Positions 19,574 to 30,080 of a stretch of 33,228 nucleotides of DNA are shown here, piece by piece. Where the stretch lies: assembly GCA_001970955.1 (NCBI GenBank), contig MPUH01000819.1, positions 1-33,228 on the forward strand. Reading direction: 5' to 3'. Every line of letters begins with the position of its first letter. Position 1 is the stretch's first letter. The DNA is from Stentor coeruleus (Eukaryota; Ciliophora; Heterotrichea; Heterotrichida; Stentoridae). The position numbers and the translations under genes were made by a program. The notes below the pieces were generated by a model. It did not search any database. It was given only the letters and a program-made list of their open reading frames with translations, and was not told the origin of the DNA.

Positions 19574-20029
19574 TTAAGAAGTTTTCATAGGGATTTTGAT
19601 ATTGAGGTTTTGATATTGTTTTAGGTCAAGTTTTGGAGAAAGAGGGGGTTTTAAAGGGTTATTTCTAGGAAAAGTTAAAGATTCTATAGGTTCAGTGATT
19701 CTTTGGTCAGATGTATGTTGAATATATTCTTGAAAAGATGGGATTGAAAGATTCTGAGGGGGTTCAATAAAATCACTAGGGTCTTGAGTTGTCATTGAAT
19801 CTTTTTGGCTTAAAGATTCAGTGTATGAATCTTGTAAATTGTATTCTAATCCTGGACTACTTCGGATACTATTTAAGGTTTTGGGTTTAGATGGAGTTGC
19901 AGGTGGAGTCATAATTAGCTTTACTGTTACGTTAATTTTACCCATGATTTTGCAGGTTTTTATAACTTTAAGGCTACATGGTTTTGGTTTGGATAAAGTT
20001 TGAGTTTTCTTATTTTTTGTTCCTTTCAT
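19574..20029 (-). CDS. Ser/Pro-rich hypothetical protein (151 aa)
   Basis: This is an ATG-to-TAA frame, intronless and convergent with the preceding gene (93 bp between the stops). The product has a basic N-terminus (MKGTKNKKTQTLSKPKPC), then several proline-directed Ser/Thr sites (TPPATPSKP, SSPGLE, LSPKLD) and no hydrophobic segment. It appears disordered and may be phosphorylated. I recognise no domain. Composition and length exceed what chance would give in this AT-rich DNA, but the opposite strand is partly open too. Confidence 0.6.
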   Translation of the reverse strand: MKGTKNKKTQTLSKPKPCSLKVIKTCKIMGKINVTVKLIMTPPATPSKPKTLNSIRSSPGLEYNLQDSYTESLSQKDSMTTQDPSDFIEPPQNLSIPSFQEYIQHTSDQRITEPIESLTFPRNNPLKPPLSPKLDLKQYQNLNIKIPMKTS

Positions 20030-20600
20030 TATTGTTTATTAATGTGTTAATTTTAAATTTTATATAAAGATTTTAGTAATTAGATTGAAGAGTTTAAATG
20101 TGTTTTGTGGACAGAAGAAATATTTGCAAAGATTTGATAGAAAAAATAGAGGAAAATTGAAATAGTTTTTGGAATATTTTCATTTTAGTTTTAAATGTGA
20201 TAAAGTTTATATGAAAATAAAGAGTGAAAATGTAATTGGTGAAGATAGAAGAGTTTATAGATTAAAAAAATTATTAGCATTGAAGGTAGTAATTTATGGC
20301 TTTAAGATTGTAGAATTTGTAGTATTTGATTATGTTATAGATAAAATTAAAGTGAGGATTTTATTTTTAGGTGGGTTTGTTTAAAATTAATAAATTATGA
20401 TTTGAAGATGTTTTGTGTTTAATTTTTATCATTTAATAATTACTTTAGTGGAACTTTCAGTAGTGCTTAGATGATTTTCAAATTATCCAATAATCCTACA
20501 TAAAAATTCCAAATAATCCTAAAGATTTTAATTCTAATTTCCCTACTATTCTTACCAGAAAAATCCTACACCTTAAAAATTTATCCTCTAAACCACATAC
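20030..20600. other. AT-rich intergenic
   Basis: 571 bp. A plus-strand open stretch at about 20169-20384 lacks a usable early ATG and reads as Lys/Val/Ile-rich low complexity, so I do not call a gene. Confidence 0.45.
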
Positions 20601-22061
20601 TTAACTATTAATTCTATAATTCTTAACCCCAATACATTCATTAACACTTCTCCCACCTCCAGCTACGTTAATAATAGAATAATTACCAATTTTGTTTCCT
20701 TCAGCAAAGCTTGTTGATTTCACACACAAAATACCCGGCACGCTTTCGAATTGTACTGGGAATTTTGACTGAACAATTAATATATGTGGAGGTTGTTCAA
20801 ATATAAAATGTTCATATTTTGAATACTCAACTGGTAATGAATTAGGCATGATTGGTAAATAAGAATGTTGATTCATAGTTTGAAGAAGGCTCATTGAAAT
20901 TTTATTAATGAGTTTTTGGGATTTTAAAACAGCTGGCTGTATTATTTCATGGATAAAATCATAAGGGACAACATGAATTCTTGTACCATCAATAGAGATT
21001 TTTGCTGGCGAAGGAGGGTAATAGAGAGATTTTTCAGGTGAGTCAGTAGAGAGTTTATATTTTGTTTCAAAAGTGTAATTTAGTCCTGGCATTGGCAATG
21101 GGAAAATATGCTGAATTTCTCTTGTATGAGGCACATATATGATTTCACAGGATTCCTCTTCTTTTAATTTAATTAAGTGCCCTTGAATGTTATTGAAAAT
21201 ATCTTCGTAAGAACCGTTTTTAATATCTAGAGATTCTATATTAATAATGCCTTCTTGGATAATTTCATTATCATTATCAACTATAGGTCCAATGATAATT
21301 AAAGCATTTACTTCTGTGCAGATTTTATCAAGGAACGCTATGAAAATTGAATAATCAAGATCTACAGTAGAAAATGGACCAGAAACTAATCCGACTAAAA
21401 ACTGACTTTCAGGAAGGGTTGGGGATGGTTTGAAAAGCTCAGTGATAATCTCAGAAACAATGAAAGTATAAGTATCTGATGTTCCTTTTACCATTACAAT
21501 CTGCCCTGGGAATAATGCGTATTCTGTAATATTATCAATATCTAAACGAACTTTGCCTCTGTTTTCTATAGAGATTGTCTCGATCCCAGCTTCTTCACAT
21601 ATAAATATGCGGCCTACTATATAAATTGGTGTTGTAGACTCTTCATTTGTACGAGATATCAAAACTTTATAGTAATTCGAGTATAAAGCTGACATATAGT
21701 CGATATGACTTTGCAATTTTTCTGACACAACATGCGATTCTTCTAAAAAGTAATTGTCTTGAATTGTTGGGTAACTAATATTTAATTTTTTGCTAATTAT
21801 TTGATCATCAAACGGGTATTCATTTGGGAATTTTGACAGAATACTAAAACTATTAGTTGATTTCCCAACCTTAACCCGCTTATATATTTTTGGCTTACTA
21901 CTGTACTTTTTTTTAAGCTCACTATTAAGCGAACCACCTTGATTATTTGTTATAAAATTCAGATTGATAGCTTCAATATTATTTCTAATATTCTCTTCTT
22001 CATCATATTCGCTAAAATATTTTACAAGCTCTTCAATAGAATTAATTTCTTCACTTGCCAT
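20601..22061 (-). CDS. POLA2: DNA polymerase alpha subunit B
   Basis: The 486-residue product matches the B subunit of the polymerase alpha-primase complex, which starts DNA replication in the nucleus. An OB fold lies at about 145-210 (TPIYIVGRIFICEEAG to FPGQIVMVKGTS). The inactive calcineurin-like phosphoesterase domain follows: FLVGLVSGPFSTVDLDYS, ALIIIGPIVDND, IIYVPHTREIQHIFPLPMP, a domain segment DGTRIHVVPYDFI, and PHILIVQSKFPVQFESVPG with VKSTSFAEGNKIGNYSIINV at the end. The active-site metal ligands of true phosphoesterases are missing, as is normal for this subunit. The protein is about 110 residues shorter than the human one, mostly at the N-terminus, where the polar linker region is reduced. 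No introns. It is in the minus-strand run with the coiled-coil genes to its right. Confidence 0.88.
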   Translation of the reverse strand: MASEEINSIEELVKYFSEYDEEENIRNNIEAINLNFITNNQGGSLNSELKKKYSSKPKIYKRVKVGKSTNSFSILSKFPNEYPFDDQIISKKLNISYPTIQDNYFLEESHVVSEKLQSHIDYMSALYSNYYKVLISRTNEESTTPIYIVGRIFICEEAGIETISIENRGKVRLDIDNITEYALFPGQIVMVKGTSDTYTFIVSEIITELFKPSPTLPESQFLVGLVSGPFSTVDLDYSIFIAFLDKICTEVNALIIIGPIVDNDNEIIQEGIINIESLDIKNGSYEDIFNNIQGHLIKLKEEESCEIIYVPHTREIQHIFPLPMPGLNYTFETKYKLSTDSPEKSLYYPPSPAKISIDGTRIHVVPYDFIHEIIQPAVLKSQKLINKISMSLLQTMNQHSYLPIMPNSLPVEYSKYEHFIFEQPPHILIVQSKFPVQFESVPGILCVKSTSFAEGNKIGNYSIINVAGGGRSVNECIGVKNYRINS

Positions 22062-22233
22062 ATAAATTTATGCGGGAAAAAATATGGCATGAAATCATTC
22101 GTATATTATTTTTACACTTCACTATAATATCTACCTATAACATCCTTCCATATATAAATCCAATTTAAAATCATAAAAATTTCACTTATAAACTCTTATA
22201 TATGCATTCGGCAATAATCATATTTTAAAAGTA
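22062..22233. promoter_or_regulatory. Short gap upstream of POLA2
   Basis: 172 bp between the end of the giant coiled-coil gene and the POLA2 start. It must contain the POLA2 promoter and leader. AT-rich, with no recognised element. Confidence 0.4.
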
Positions 22234-25200
22234 TTAAGAACTTACTCCACGCTCAGTATCAGTCAAGAAAATCGACCCAATAACCGAGCTAAGCCACCCA
22301 TCCTGTGCAACTTTCCCTGTCGATTTAGAAGAGTTTTTCTTTTCAATTGTCTCTTTAAGTATTTCTTGAAAGTTTTGTTTAATAAAACTAATTTCCTCTT
22401 CTTTTTCTTTAAGTTTCTTCTCTAACGCAGCCAAAGATTTCATGTCTTGATTATCATTTTTCTTCTTATTCTCCCCATTAAGCAAAAGATTTTCTTCTTT
22501 GAGTTTGATATTTTTTTCATATAAACTATCAAGTTCTTTATTAAGACTTTCAATCTGAGCTTCAAAGTTGTCTTGGTTTTCTAATAAGCTTTGGACTTTG
22601 TATTCTAAATCTTCTTTTTCTTTTATAATATTATAAAGGTTTTCTGATTCAAAATCTGGTTTTTCTTTTGTGATATTATAAAGGTTTTCTGATTCAAAAT
22701 CTGTTTTTTCTGTGAAAAAATCAGATATTTGTGTTGGTTGTTTAGTAAAATTATCACTTTCTATGGTTTTTATATGGTTTTCTAAAGAAAAGATTTGATT
22801 TTCTAAGTTTTGAGTTTTAGTTTCTGCTGATTTTAGAGAGTTTTGCAGTGAATTTTTCAAGGTCTCAGCTTGGGTTATTTGGTTTTGCAAGTTTTTAATC
22901 AAAGCTTCATTAGAAAAATGCTGGTCGTGCAGGGTTTTATTTTGTGTTTTGGCTTGAGTGAGTTGGTCCTGAAGGGTTTTTACAAGTTGTTCTTTGTCAA
23001 GAATCTGATCTTGCAGAACTTTTTGTTGGTTTTTTCCTTGAAGAAGCAGTTCCTGAAGGTTTTTCACGTTATTTTCACTAGAATGCAGCTGGTCTTGTAA
23101 GTTTTTAATATGAATTTCATGATTCTGTGAAGCTGTTTTGTTTGATTCTACATAGCCAAGTTTGTTGGTAAGTGTTTTTATTTGTGATTCATATGAAGAG
23201 ATTTCTGTTTCAAGGGTCTGGACCTGTGTTTCTGAGTTTTCTAGCATTTTTTGTAATGAAGAAATCTGATATTCAGAACTATTTACTTGTTGTTCTAAAC
23301 CAAAAACCTCTTCCTTAGCAATTTTAATCTCTTCTTTCATACTTTCTATAACATCCTCAGCATTATCAACCTGATTCTTAAACACCCTCATCTGCATTTC
23401 CGAACTCTCCAAAGCATTTTCCAAACTTTTAATCTGTAATTCCGCTGACATCAATTGTGAACCATAAGATTCTGCTTCAACTTTCGCTGAGTTCAAACTA
23501 CTTTCTAAAGTTTTCATCTCAATATCAACAATTTTCAATCTATTCTCCATACTTTTACTTTTAGTTTCAGCAATTCTCGTTTGGCTTTCATAATTCTTAA
23601 CTTGAGTTTCTAACATCAGATTTTGTTGTTGTAAATTCTTAACATGTTGTTCCAAAGATAAAACTTTATTATTAACCCCTTCAAAAATTTTTTGCTGATG
23701 ATCTTTATATGTAGCAAATTGTGATTTTTCTTCTAAGAATTTTTCTTCGATGGTTTTTTTTTCAGTGTTTTGTATAGACAAATTTGAAAGAAGGGAGGAT
23801 TTTTCTGATGAGAATTTTTGGACTAAAATTTCAAGTCTTGATTTTTCATTTTTGATGTTTTCTATAGCTTTTTCATATGTGGTTTGCATTTGGGATAAAG
23901 ACTCAGCGTTTTCTTCATCTTTTTTTAGTATTTCTGACCTTAGAAGGTTTATTTCTGACTCGTAGTTAGTGATTTGCTCATAGATTTTTATGTTGTCTTC
24001 AGAAAGATTGTCTAGGTTTTCTTGGAGTTTTAGGTTGGTGTCTGAAGCATTTTTTAGGTTTTCATTTTGGTTTTCTATGTGTTTTTTTATTTGTGTTAGT
24101 TTTTCTTTGTTTTTTTGTTTTTTTTCAATAAGTTTTTCGTTTTCGCTTTGTAGGACTTGCATTTTTTTGCATAGGTCTTCATGCTCTTCTTTATAGTTTT
24201 GTAGTTCAGAGTTGGATTTTTGCAGTAGTTTTTCTAGGTCTTGGGCGGTGTCATAAGCATTGTCTTGAGTTTTTTCCATTTTTTGCAAGTCGAATTTTAG
24301 TTGTTCGATTTTCTTGTCGTATGCTTCTTGTTTTGCCGTATAAGACTCTTTTATTATATTAACNTTGTCGTATGCTTCTTGTTTTGCCGTATAAGACTCT
24401 TTTATTATATTAACTTCTTGTTGAAGTAACTGTTTTTCTTCAGAACTTTGTTTTTTTAGTAAGGAAATTTCTCCGGTTAGTACGAGGATTTCTTGATTTT
24501 TTTCAGTTTGTAAGGATAAATATTCTAAGTTTTTTTGTGATAAGGCTTGTTCCGCATCTTTGATTTGGGTTTCTAAATTTTGATTTGAAGTTTCTAAAGA
24601 GTTTATTATAGACTTGAGCTTTTCTTCAGTAGTTTGATGTTTTTTCAACAGTTCCTGGAACCTTCTTTCATTGTCTCTGTTTAGTTGTTTTATGTTGTTT
24701 TGAAGTTCATCGTTTTTCGCTTGAAGTTTATCGATTTTTTCAACACTTTCAGTCAATTTTTCTTCAATTTTCACAGTTTTAGCTTCAAGAAATTTTTTCT
24801 CGGCGATAACATTTTGCATAAACTCATGGTTTTTTTTCTCTTTTTCATAAATATCTTCTTCGTTCTTCAAAAGGTCAAAATTCTCAGTCTTCAGCTCATT
24901 GTTTTCTTCTAAAAGTTTTTGGTTTTCTACACGTAAAAGATTTTCCCCATTCACAACTTCTTGAATCCGTGCTTTAAACTCTTCATTCACAGTTTTTAAA
25001 ACCCTAATTTCTTCAACCAAAGCATTTTTTTCACTATTAAAATTTTTTGTAGCTTTCAAAATTTCATTTTCCATAACAACTTTACTATTTTCTTGAAGTT
25101 TTTGCATAGAAAGTTTATTTTTATCTTCAGCTTCTTTTCTTAGTTGTGTTTNTTTTATTGTTTTCTTGAAGTTTTTGCATAGAAAGTTTATTTTTATCTT

Positions 25201-26563
25201 CAGCTTCTTTTCTTAGTTGTGTTTCTTTACTTAGCCTTCCATTAATAATTTGCATTTTTTCTCCTAATGAATTGATTTCTTCAATTTGCTTTACTGATAT
25301 TTGTTTTAATGTAAGAATTTCTGATGATAATTGCATGTTTTCTATAAGGTCGGAAGGATGTTGTGGAGGAGTGTTGGACATATTGGCTAAGTCAAAGTTC
25401 TCTATTTGTAAGGATTTTATTTTTTTCTGAAGTTCTTCAATAACTCCTACTGCCCAGTCGTAGTCGTTTTTCAAAGATTTATTTTCGATTTCAATTTTTA
25501 TTTGTTTGATTTCGCTTATTGCCATGGATTCTGTGGTGAATTTTTCCCTTAGGACTAAGTTTTCTAAAGATTTCTTCATTTCTTCAACTTGGGATTTAGT
25601 ATTTTCTTCTTTTCTGCAAAGTTTGGTTTGGAGTTTTTCTAGTTCTTCTGAGAGTCTAGCGTTTTCTTCATGGAAGTTTGAAAGGATTATTTCTTTTTCC
25701 ATTTCGTTGTTTTGGATATGTTGGATTAGTTCTGATATTCTCGATTCTTGACTAGCTAATTTTTCTTGTAAAGAAACATTATCAGCAAATTTACCAAAAA
25801 GAGATGTATTCATTTCAAGCAAACTCGCCTGCAAAGAAAATATCTGATTCTCATAAAAACTTAAATCCTGAATCTCATTATTAACAACAAGCAAATCTTC
25901 ATTATCAAACTCCAGATCTTCAATCATTTCTTTAACCCTTCTAATATTCTCGAAGCCTCTTTTAACACTTTCTTCCTTATTCTCATTTTTTTCACAAACA
26001 TTTTCTCCCTGTATCTTTTCCTCAACATTTTCTTTCTTTTCTTCAATCAACCCAAAATTCATAGCTTCATTTGTCTCAAAGACTTCAATTTTATTTACTT
26101 TTTCATTAGTATTTTTCTTTGTTTCTTCAGCATTTTGCCCTTTATCTTTAGCATCTAATGGGCTTATTTCTGCTGGTTTATAATTATCAAGATTTACATC
26201 TTGACCCATAACATCAACATACATTTTCCTTGTTGTTTTCGGTTCTGTTTTAGCAAATTTCAGCGGGGGTGGCTGAAATTCTTCCTTTTTTTCCTCTTCA
26301 TCTCCTTCAAATGTATACTTTTTTGTTTCTGGGTCATATGAGAATTTTTTATTGGTGAGCTTCATTTCCTTTGGAGGTGGGACTTCTTCTTTTTTTAATG
26401 GGTTGCGGAATTTCGATAAAAATGATGAAGGTGGTGGGGGAACTGGAGGGTTGCTTGATGTTTTCTTCATAGCTCTGAGTTTTTGTGTTTGTTTTTTGAC
26501 TATCCCAGGGAATTTAATCTGAGAAAAATTTTCGATCTCATCCGAAAGTAACCAAGGCTCCAT
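22234..26563 (-). CDS. Giant coiled-coil protein (about 1,400 aa), broken by two assembly joins
   Basis: The gene starts at 26563 (MEPWLLSDEIENFSQIKF) and ends at TAA 22234-22236. As written it is split by N-joined duplications at 24364 (51 nt) and 25152 (73 nt). Removing both leaves 4,206 nt, which is 1,401 codons plus a stop in one frame, so it is one gene. The first 150 residues are proline-rich and acidic (PPVPPPPSSFLSKF, FSYDPETKKYTFEGDEEE, RKMYVDVMGQD) and may bind partners. The remaining part is nearly continuous heptad repeat, rich in Gln, Asn, Glu and Lys. It should form a long rod, as in golgins, ciliary rootlet or centrosomal scaffolds. The C-terminus is short (GWLSSVIGSIFLTD). No motor or GRIP domain is seen. 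Confidence 0.85.
22625..22714 (-). repeat. In-frame 45 bp tandem duplication in the giant coiled-coil gene
   Basis: The minus strand encodes DFESENLYNITKEKP followed by DFESENLYNIIKEKE. The two units differ by substitutions and no N separates them, so this is a genuine recent in-frame duplication. Edges are approximate. Confidence 0.8.
24314..24414. repeat. Assembly-type duplication around N at 24364
   Basis: 50 bp before the N is repeated exactly after it. With the N it adds 51 nt in frame, giving the protein two copies of VNIIKESYTAKQEAYD. Confidence 0.88.
25088..25224. repeat. Assembly-type duplication around N at 25152
   Basis: About 64 bp before the N recurs after it, offset by an 8 nt divergent end. 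Removing 73 nt joins the two halves of the giant coiled-coil gene in one frame. Confidence 0.85.
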
Positions 26564-26643
26564 TTATAGTCTAAAAAATCCCTAAATCCTATTCCAGCCT
26601 ACCCATTAAAAAAACCACAAAACTCTTATCTTATTTTTTATTA

Positions 26644-28358
26644 TCAAAAACTTGGAAAGTCCATAAATTTCTTAAAACTCCTCACATCATCTCCTAAATA
26701 TTTCATTGCATTCAAAATTTTACATATAATTTCAATAAATACAACCCCTGTTACCCTACAAGCACACATACCACAAACCTCTTCTAAAGAATCATTACAA
26801 GTATCACAACATATATGCCCACAAGGAAAACACACATAATTTTTTTCTTTTATTTTGAAACAAGTTTCACATCTTAAAAAATCTTCAACAAATTTAAGCC
26901 TTTCTATCATAATCTCACTTAAATGATATAATTCATTAATATTTTTATAAGAATTCGGATTTGGGTTTGGAGAACTTTCTAATGATCTTGAGTAATTTTC
27001 TGTAGATAAAATCATACCTTCCATTTTCTTTATTAAATGGTTTTTTTCGGTCATTTGGATTTTTAGGTAGTTTTCGTTTTTGTTAGATTTTTCGAGTTGC
27101 TCTTTTGTTTGTAAGAGTTCTTGTTCTGCGGCATGGTATCGAGAATGCCAACGGAGGACTTCGTTTTTGTCAATTTCACTGATGTTTTTTTGCCCTTTTA
27201 GGCTTTCTGATTTTTTGAAAAAAGCTATTTTTGGCAATTGTGATGATTCTTTGATTTCTATTAGTTTGTTTTGGAGTTTGGAATTTTGTTCTTCGAGCTT
27301 TGATATGTTCCTGTTGACATTTAGCAAGTAATCCTGATGGTCTGATTGGGCTTTTTCTAGTTCAAGTTTTGTTAGGGTTAGTTTTTCTCTGTCTAAATGA
27401 AGAAATTCTTCGAGCTTTGAAACTTTTTCTTGTAAAGTTTTTAAATAAAAATCTTTTTCTTCGATTATTGAGTTTTTTAAGTCAAGCTCTTTCTGTAGGT
27501 CTTCTGATTTTTTTTTGAAGGCAAGAAAATTTTTTTGGAGGTTTGATATGTTGGATTCAAGAGAATTACTATATTCTATAGCGATTTTTCTTTTTTCTTC
27601 ACTTCGTTTTCTAAAGCCATTTTTTTTTTTTCCTTCCTTCGATGAAACAGTTCTGAAATTTCTTCTACTTCTGATTGTTTGGCTATCACTTCGCTTTGTT
27701 TTTCAGAATGATGCTCTAATGATTTTTTCAAATTGACTTGATATTGACTTATATTATTTTCCATTTCACCAATAATGCTCTGAGCCTTATTCAAATTTTC
27801 TTCCAATACTTTATTTCTATTCTTAGTCTCTATATTTTCATTCAAAAGCATTTGCAATTGATGTGTAAACTCTTCACTTTTCCTCACATCCTGAATTTCA
27901 TTGTCTTTATTTTTAATTCTATTCAAAGATTCTCTTCTAATCTCTACAAACTCTTCATTTTTTAATAAAATGTTTTTCTTTTGATTTGAACTTATAGTAT
28001 CTTGCATATAATCTTTTGGATTCCCATTTCTAAAATCCTCATCAAAATTTTTCCTAATAGAATCTGTGTCAAAACTAACTGGTTTGGGTATTTCAATATT
28101 TATTTTTGAATTAATTGATTGATCTTTTCTTTTAGGTTTTATGTTGATAGATATTTGATCATCAAGTTTATGATGATGAAATTCATCAGGAGACAGAGAC
28201 ATGCTAACTTGTTTAAAGTCTTGTGATTCTTGTAATGCAGTAGAAGGGGAAATATTTTTTTTAAAGAACTGTTTAGGAGAATTTACTGTACTTTTAGGAC
28301 TTTTTTTTATTGATGGAAGAAGTTTGTATTCTTCGTAAATGTGCTTAGGTTTGTTCAT
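26644..28358 (-). CDS. Coiled-coil protein with C-terminal RING finger, frameshifted in an A12 tract
   Basis: Starts at 28358 (MNKPKHIYEEYKLLPSIKK) and ends at TGA 26644. The first 240 or so codons are in one frame. At a run of 12 A (T run at 27620-27631 on the plus strand) the coding frame moves to the -1 frame and then stays open to the end. One extra A would give 1,716 nt, or 571 residues. The N-terminus is polar and serine-rich. About residues 150-450 are coiled coil. The C-terminus has a RING finger, CETCFKIKEKNYVCFPCGH then CCDTCNDSL and CGMCACR (about 497-534), so ubiquitin ligase activity is likely. The gene lies 80 bp upstream of the giant coiled-coil gene. The shift is either a sequencing error or a slippage site. 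Confidence 0.82.
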
Positions 28359-28373
28359 ATTTATTATTAAAAT

Positions 28374-29129
28374 CTAACGTGAAGAAACTTCTGTAATATT
28401 GCTTGACGTGTCTTCTTTGATATCTTTTACAATAAAATCTTCATATGAAAATTCATTTACAGCTACCACAGCGAACATGATTATCTCAACAGTATACAAA
28501 AAATTAGTAACAAAAACACATGAAACAGTAGCATTTTCAGGTCCAAAAACATTAGTAAAAGTACTTATCAATGAAATTGGTATTATCTGCAACTCAGACA
28601 CTAAAATAAAATATTTCATAGTCATAAGTTGATTATAAAAATTCGTATTTTGTGTTATGTTTATCTTTGAAAAAAAATTTGTTATAAGAACAAAATGATA
28701 TATTTGAGGAATAGAACTGATGATTTTAAACAAAAATAGCCAAAGAAAACCACAAAATGGATCTAAAAGGCCGAATTTCAAATTGTCATTTGATGTAAAT
28801 CGTAAAAAAGTCGCTAATGAGAATGTGGCAAATGATAATATAAAGTATTGGACTAATGAGATTTTGGATCTTAACATAAACCAAGCGACTTCTTCATGGT
28901 TTTGTAAGGAAATATCCCCAAATATCCCTTTTATCGGGCTTTGTCTTATAAGAATTGATTCAAATTTTCCTATGCTGTATGTCGCACCTTCTATGTTTTC
29001 CCATCCAATCAAACGAATGCACATTTCTATGTAAATAAAAGCAGCTAAACCTTTTAAACTTTCAGTAAGATAATAAAGAAAGTCTAGTTGATTTCCAAAT
29101 CCTAGGATAAAATTTTCAATTAGAAGCAT
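28374..29129 (-). CDS. Multipass membrane protein, possibly OST-alpha/TMEM184-like; 5' end uncertain
   Basis: Starting at the first in-frame ATG (29129), the product is 251 residues with about five or six hydrophobic segments, for example VQYFILSFATFSLATFL, FCGFLWLFLFKIISSIP, MKYFILVSELQIIPISLI and NFLYTVEIIMFAVVAV, and an acidic C-terminal tail. The frame stays open and coding-like for another 100 bp upstream, encoding ILLTLSFGYYKKWG and a further hydrophobic stretch, so the true start is probably earlier. One option is ATG 29254-29256 plus a 16 nt intron at 29233-29248 (GTTTTTCACTTCTTAG); it keeps the frame but begins GTT rather than GTAA and leaves an 8 nt exon. The order of segments recalls OST-alpha/TMEM184 transporters, but no diagnostic motif is clear. 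The transported substrate is unknown. The gene ends 15 bp from the RING gene start. Confidence 0.72.
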   Translation of the reverse strand: MLLIENFILGFGNQLDFLYYLTESLKGLAAFIYIEMCIRLIGWENIEGATYSIGKFESILIRQSPIKGIFGDISLQNHEEVAWFMLRSKISLVQYFILSFATFSLATFLRFTSNDNLKFGLLDPFCGFLWLFLFKIISSIPQIYHFVLITNFFSKINITQNTNFYNQLMTMKYFILVSELQIIPISLISTFTNVFGPENATVSCVFVTNFLYTVEIIMFAVVAVNEFSYEDFIVKDIKEDTSSNITEVSSR

Positions 29130-29256
29130 TAAAAGGTATAGAAAAAATACACCTAGGGATCTTGATTCTATACCTTTGCATTTACCCCATTTTTTGTAGT
29201 ACCCGAAGCTTAGGGTTAGGAGGATGTAGGCGCTAAGAAGTGAAAAACACCAACAT

Positions 29257-29548
29257 ACCCTATATCGTCATAATATTAATCTATTATTATAAACTCTTCA
29301 AAAGCATAAACTATCTTCTATATCTTATCAAATCAAACATAAACTCTCATAACCCAACCTAATTCCAATCATAAAACCTTATCATCATAACCCTAGTCTC
29401 ACTAATCCTTATTGATACAAAATATAAACCTCCTCCTCTATTTAAACTAGCCTCATATTTTCAAAGCCTACCTCAAATCAAAAAATCTAAAGTCCAAATT
29501 TCAAATCAAAATTCTATAGAAAAGTTATTAACTAAATATATTTCCAAT
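29257..29548. other. AT-rich intergenic
   Basis: About 290 bp upstream of the membrane-protein gene. No gene, repeat or RNA recognised. Confidence 0.45.
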
Positions 29549-30080
29549 GAAACCAACAAGATCACTTAAGTTATCCCATGCATTCTGGAAATTCCCTCAA
29601 GAGTTTATCTGTAAGATGAAATCCAGATGATTCCTATCTAGCAACTGCATATGTATTCTTCAACATAAAATTAAGGTGGTAAAGTTTAAAATAGGTGGTA
29701 GTTAAAATGGCATGGTTTAAACCTTCTCCGATCGAAGTTTATTTGTCCTACGATCTCTTTCTTTTAGGCAGATTCGGTATATTAAACCACTCGTTGTCGC
29801 TGGTTATGTCACACTTTACTTGGCTGAGGAGGTCTTTACTGTTTCTTTTCTTAAGGTGGTAAATCATTGAAAAGATATACAATACAGTTTTCTAAATGAA
29901 ATAATGGAGAGAAGTATAAAACTTGATTCTCACAAAAAGCTAAATTTTTAAAGAAACTTTGTGGAGATTAGAAACATCACTTTGGGCACGGATAATAATA
30001 GGTATAAGGGTTGGATAACTCTTGGTTACCCTCAGATGTCGCTTTTGGGTAAGTTGTATAAGAGAGCTTTATATGATTAA
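29549..30080. other. GC-enriched island without a clear gene
   Basis: Over about 530 bp the G+C content is near 35-42 percent by hand count, against roughly 20-25 percent on either side. That is the level of coding exons here. No long clean frame crosses it. One plus-strand frame (29721-30080) has only two stops, TGA 29868 and TAA 29949, and includes YIKPLVVAGYVTLYLAEEVF and RYKGWITLGYPQMSLLGKL. Short ATG frames also occur on both strands, for example minus 29871-29752 and minus 30080-29970. The motif TTAAGGTGGTAAA is present twice (29671, 29851) and GGTGGTA once more (29694). A decayed gene or a structured RNA fits; neither is proven. Confidence 0.45.

Noticed and set aside
20169..20384. Open frame of 71 codons on the plus strand
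   Set aside because: No early ATG; Lys/Val/Ile-rich low complexity, typical of chance frames here.
22870..25751. Several plus-strand frames opposite the giant coiled-coil gene
   Set aside because: Antisense shadows produced by Glu/Lys/Gln-rich codons on the other strand; they read as Phe/Ser/Leu-rich strings.
29700..29745. tRNA-like A-box and B-box resemblance
   Set aside because: The spacing is too short and no cloverleaf forms.
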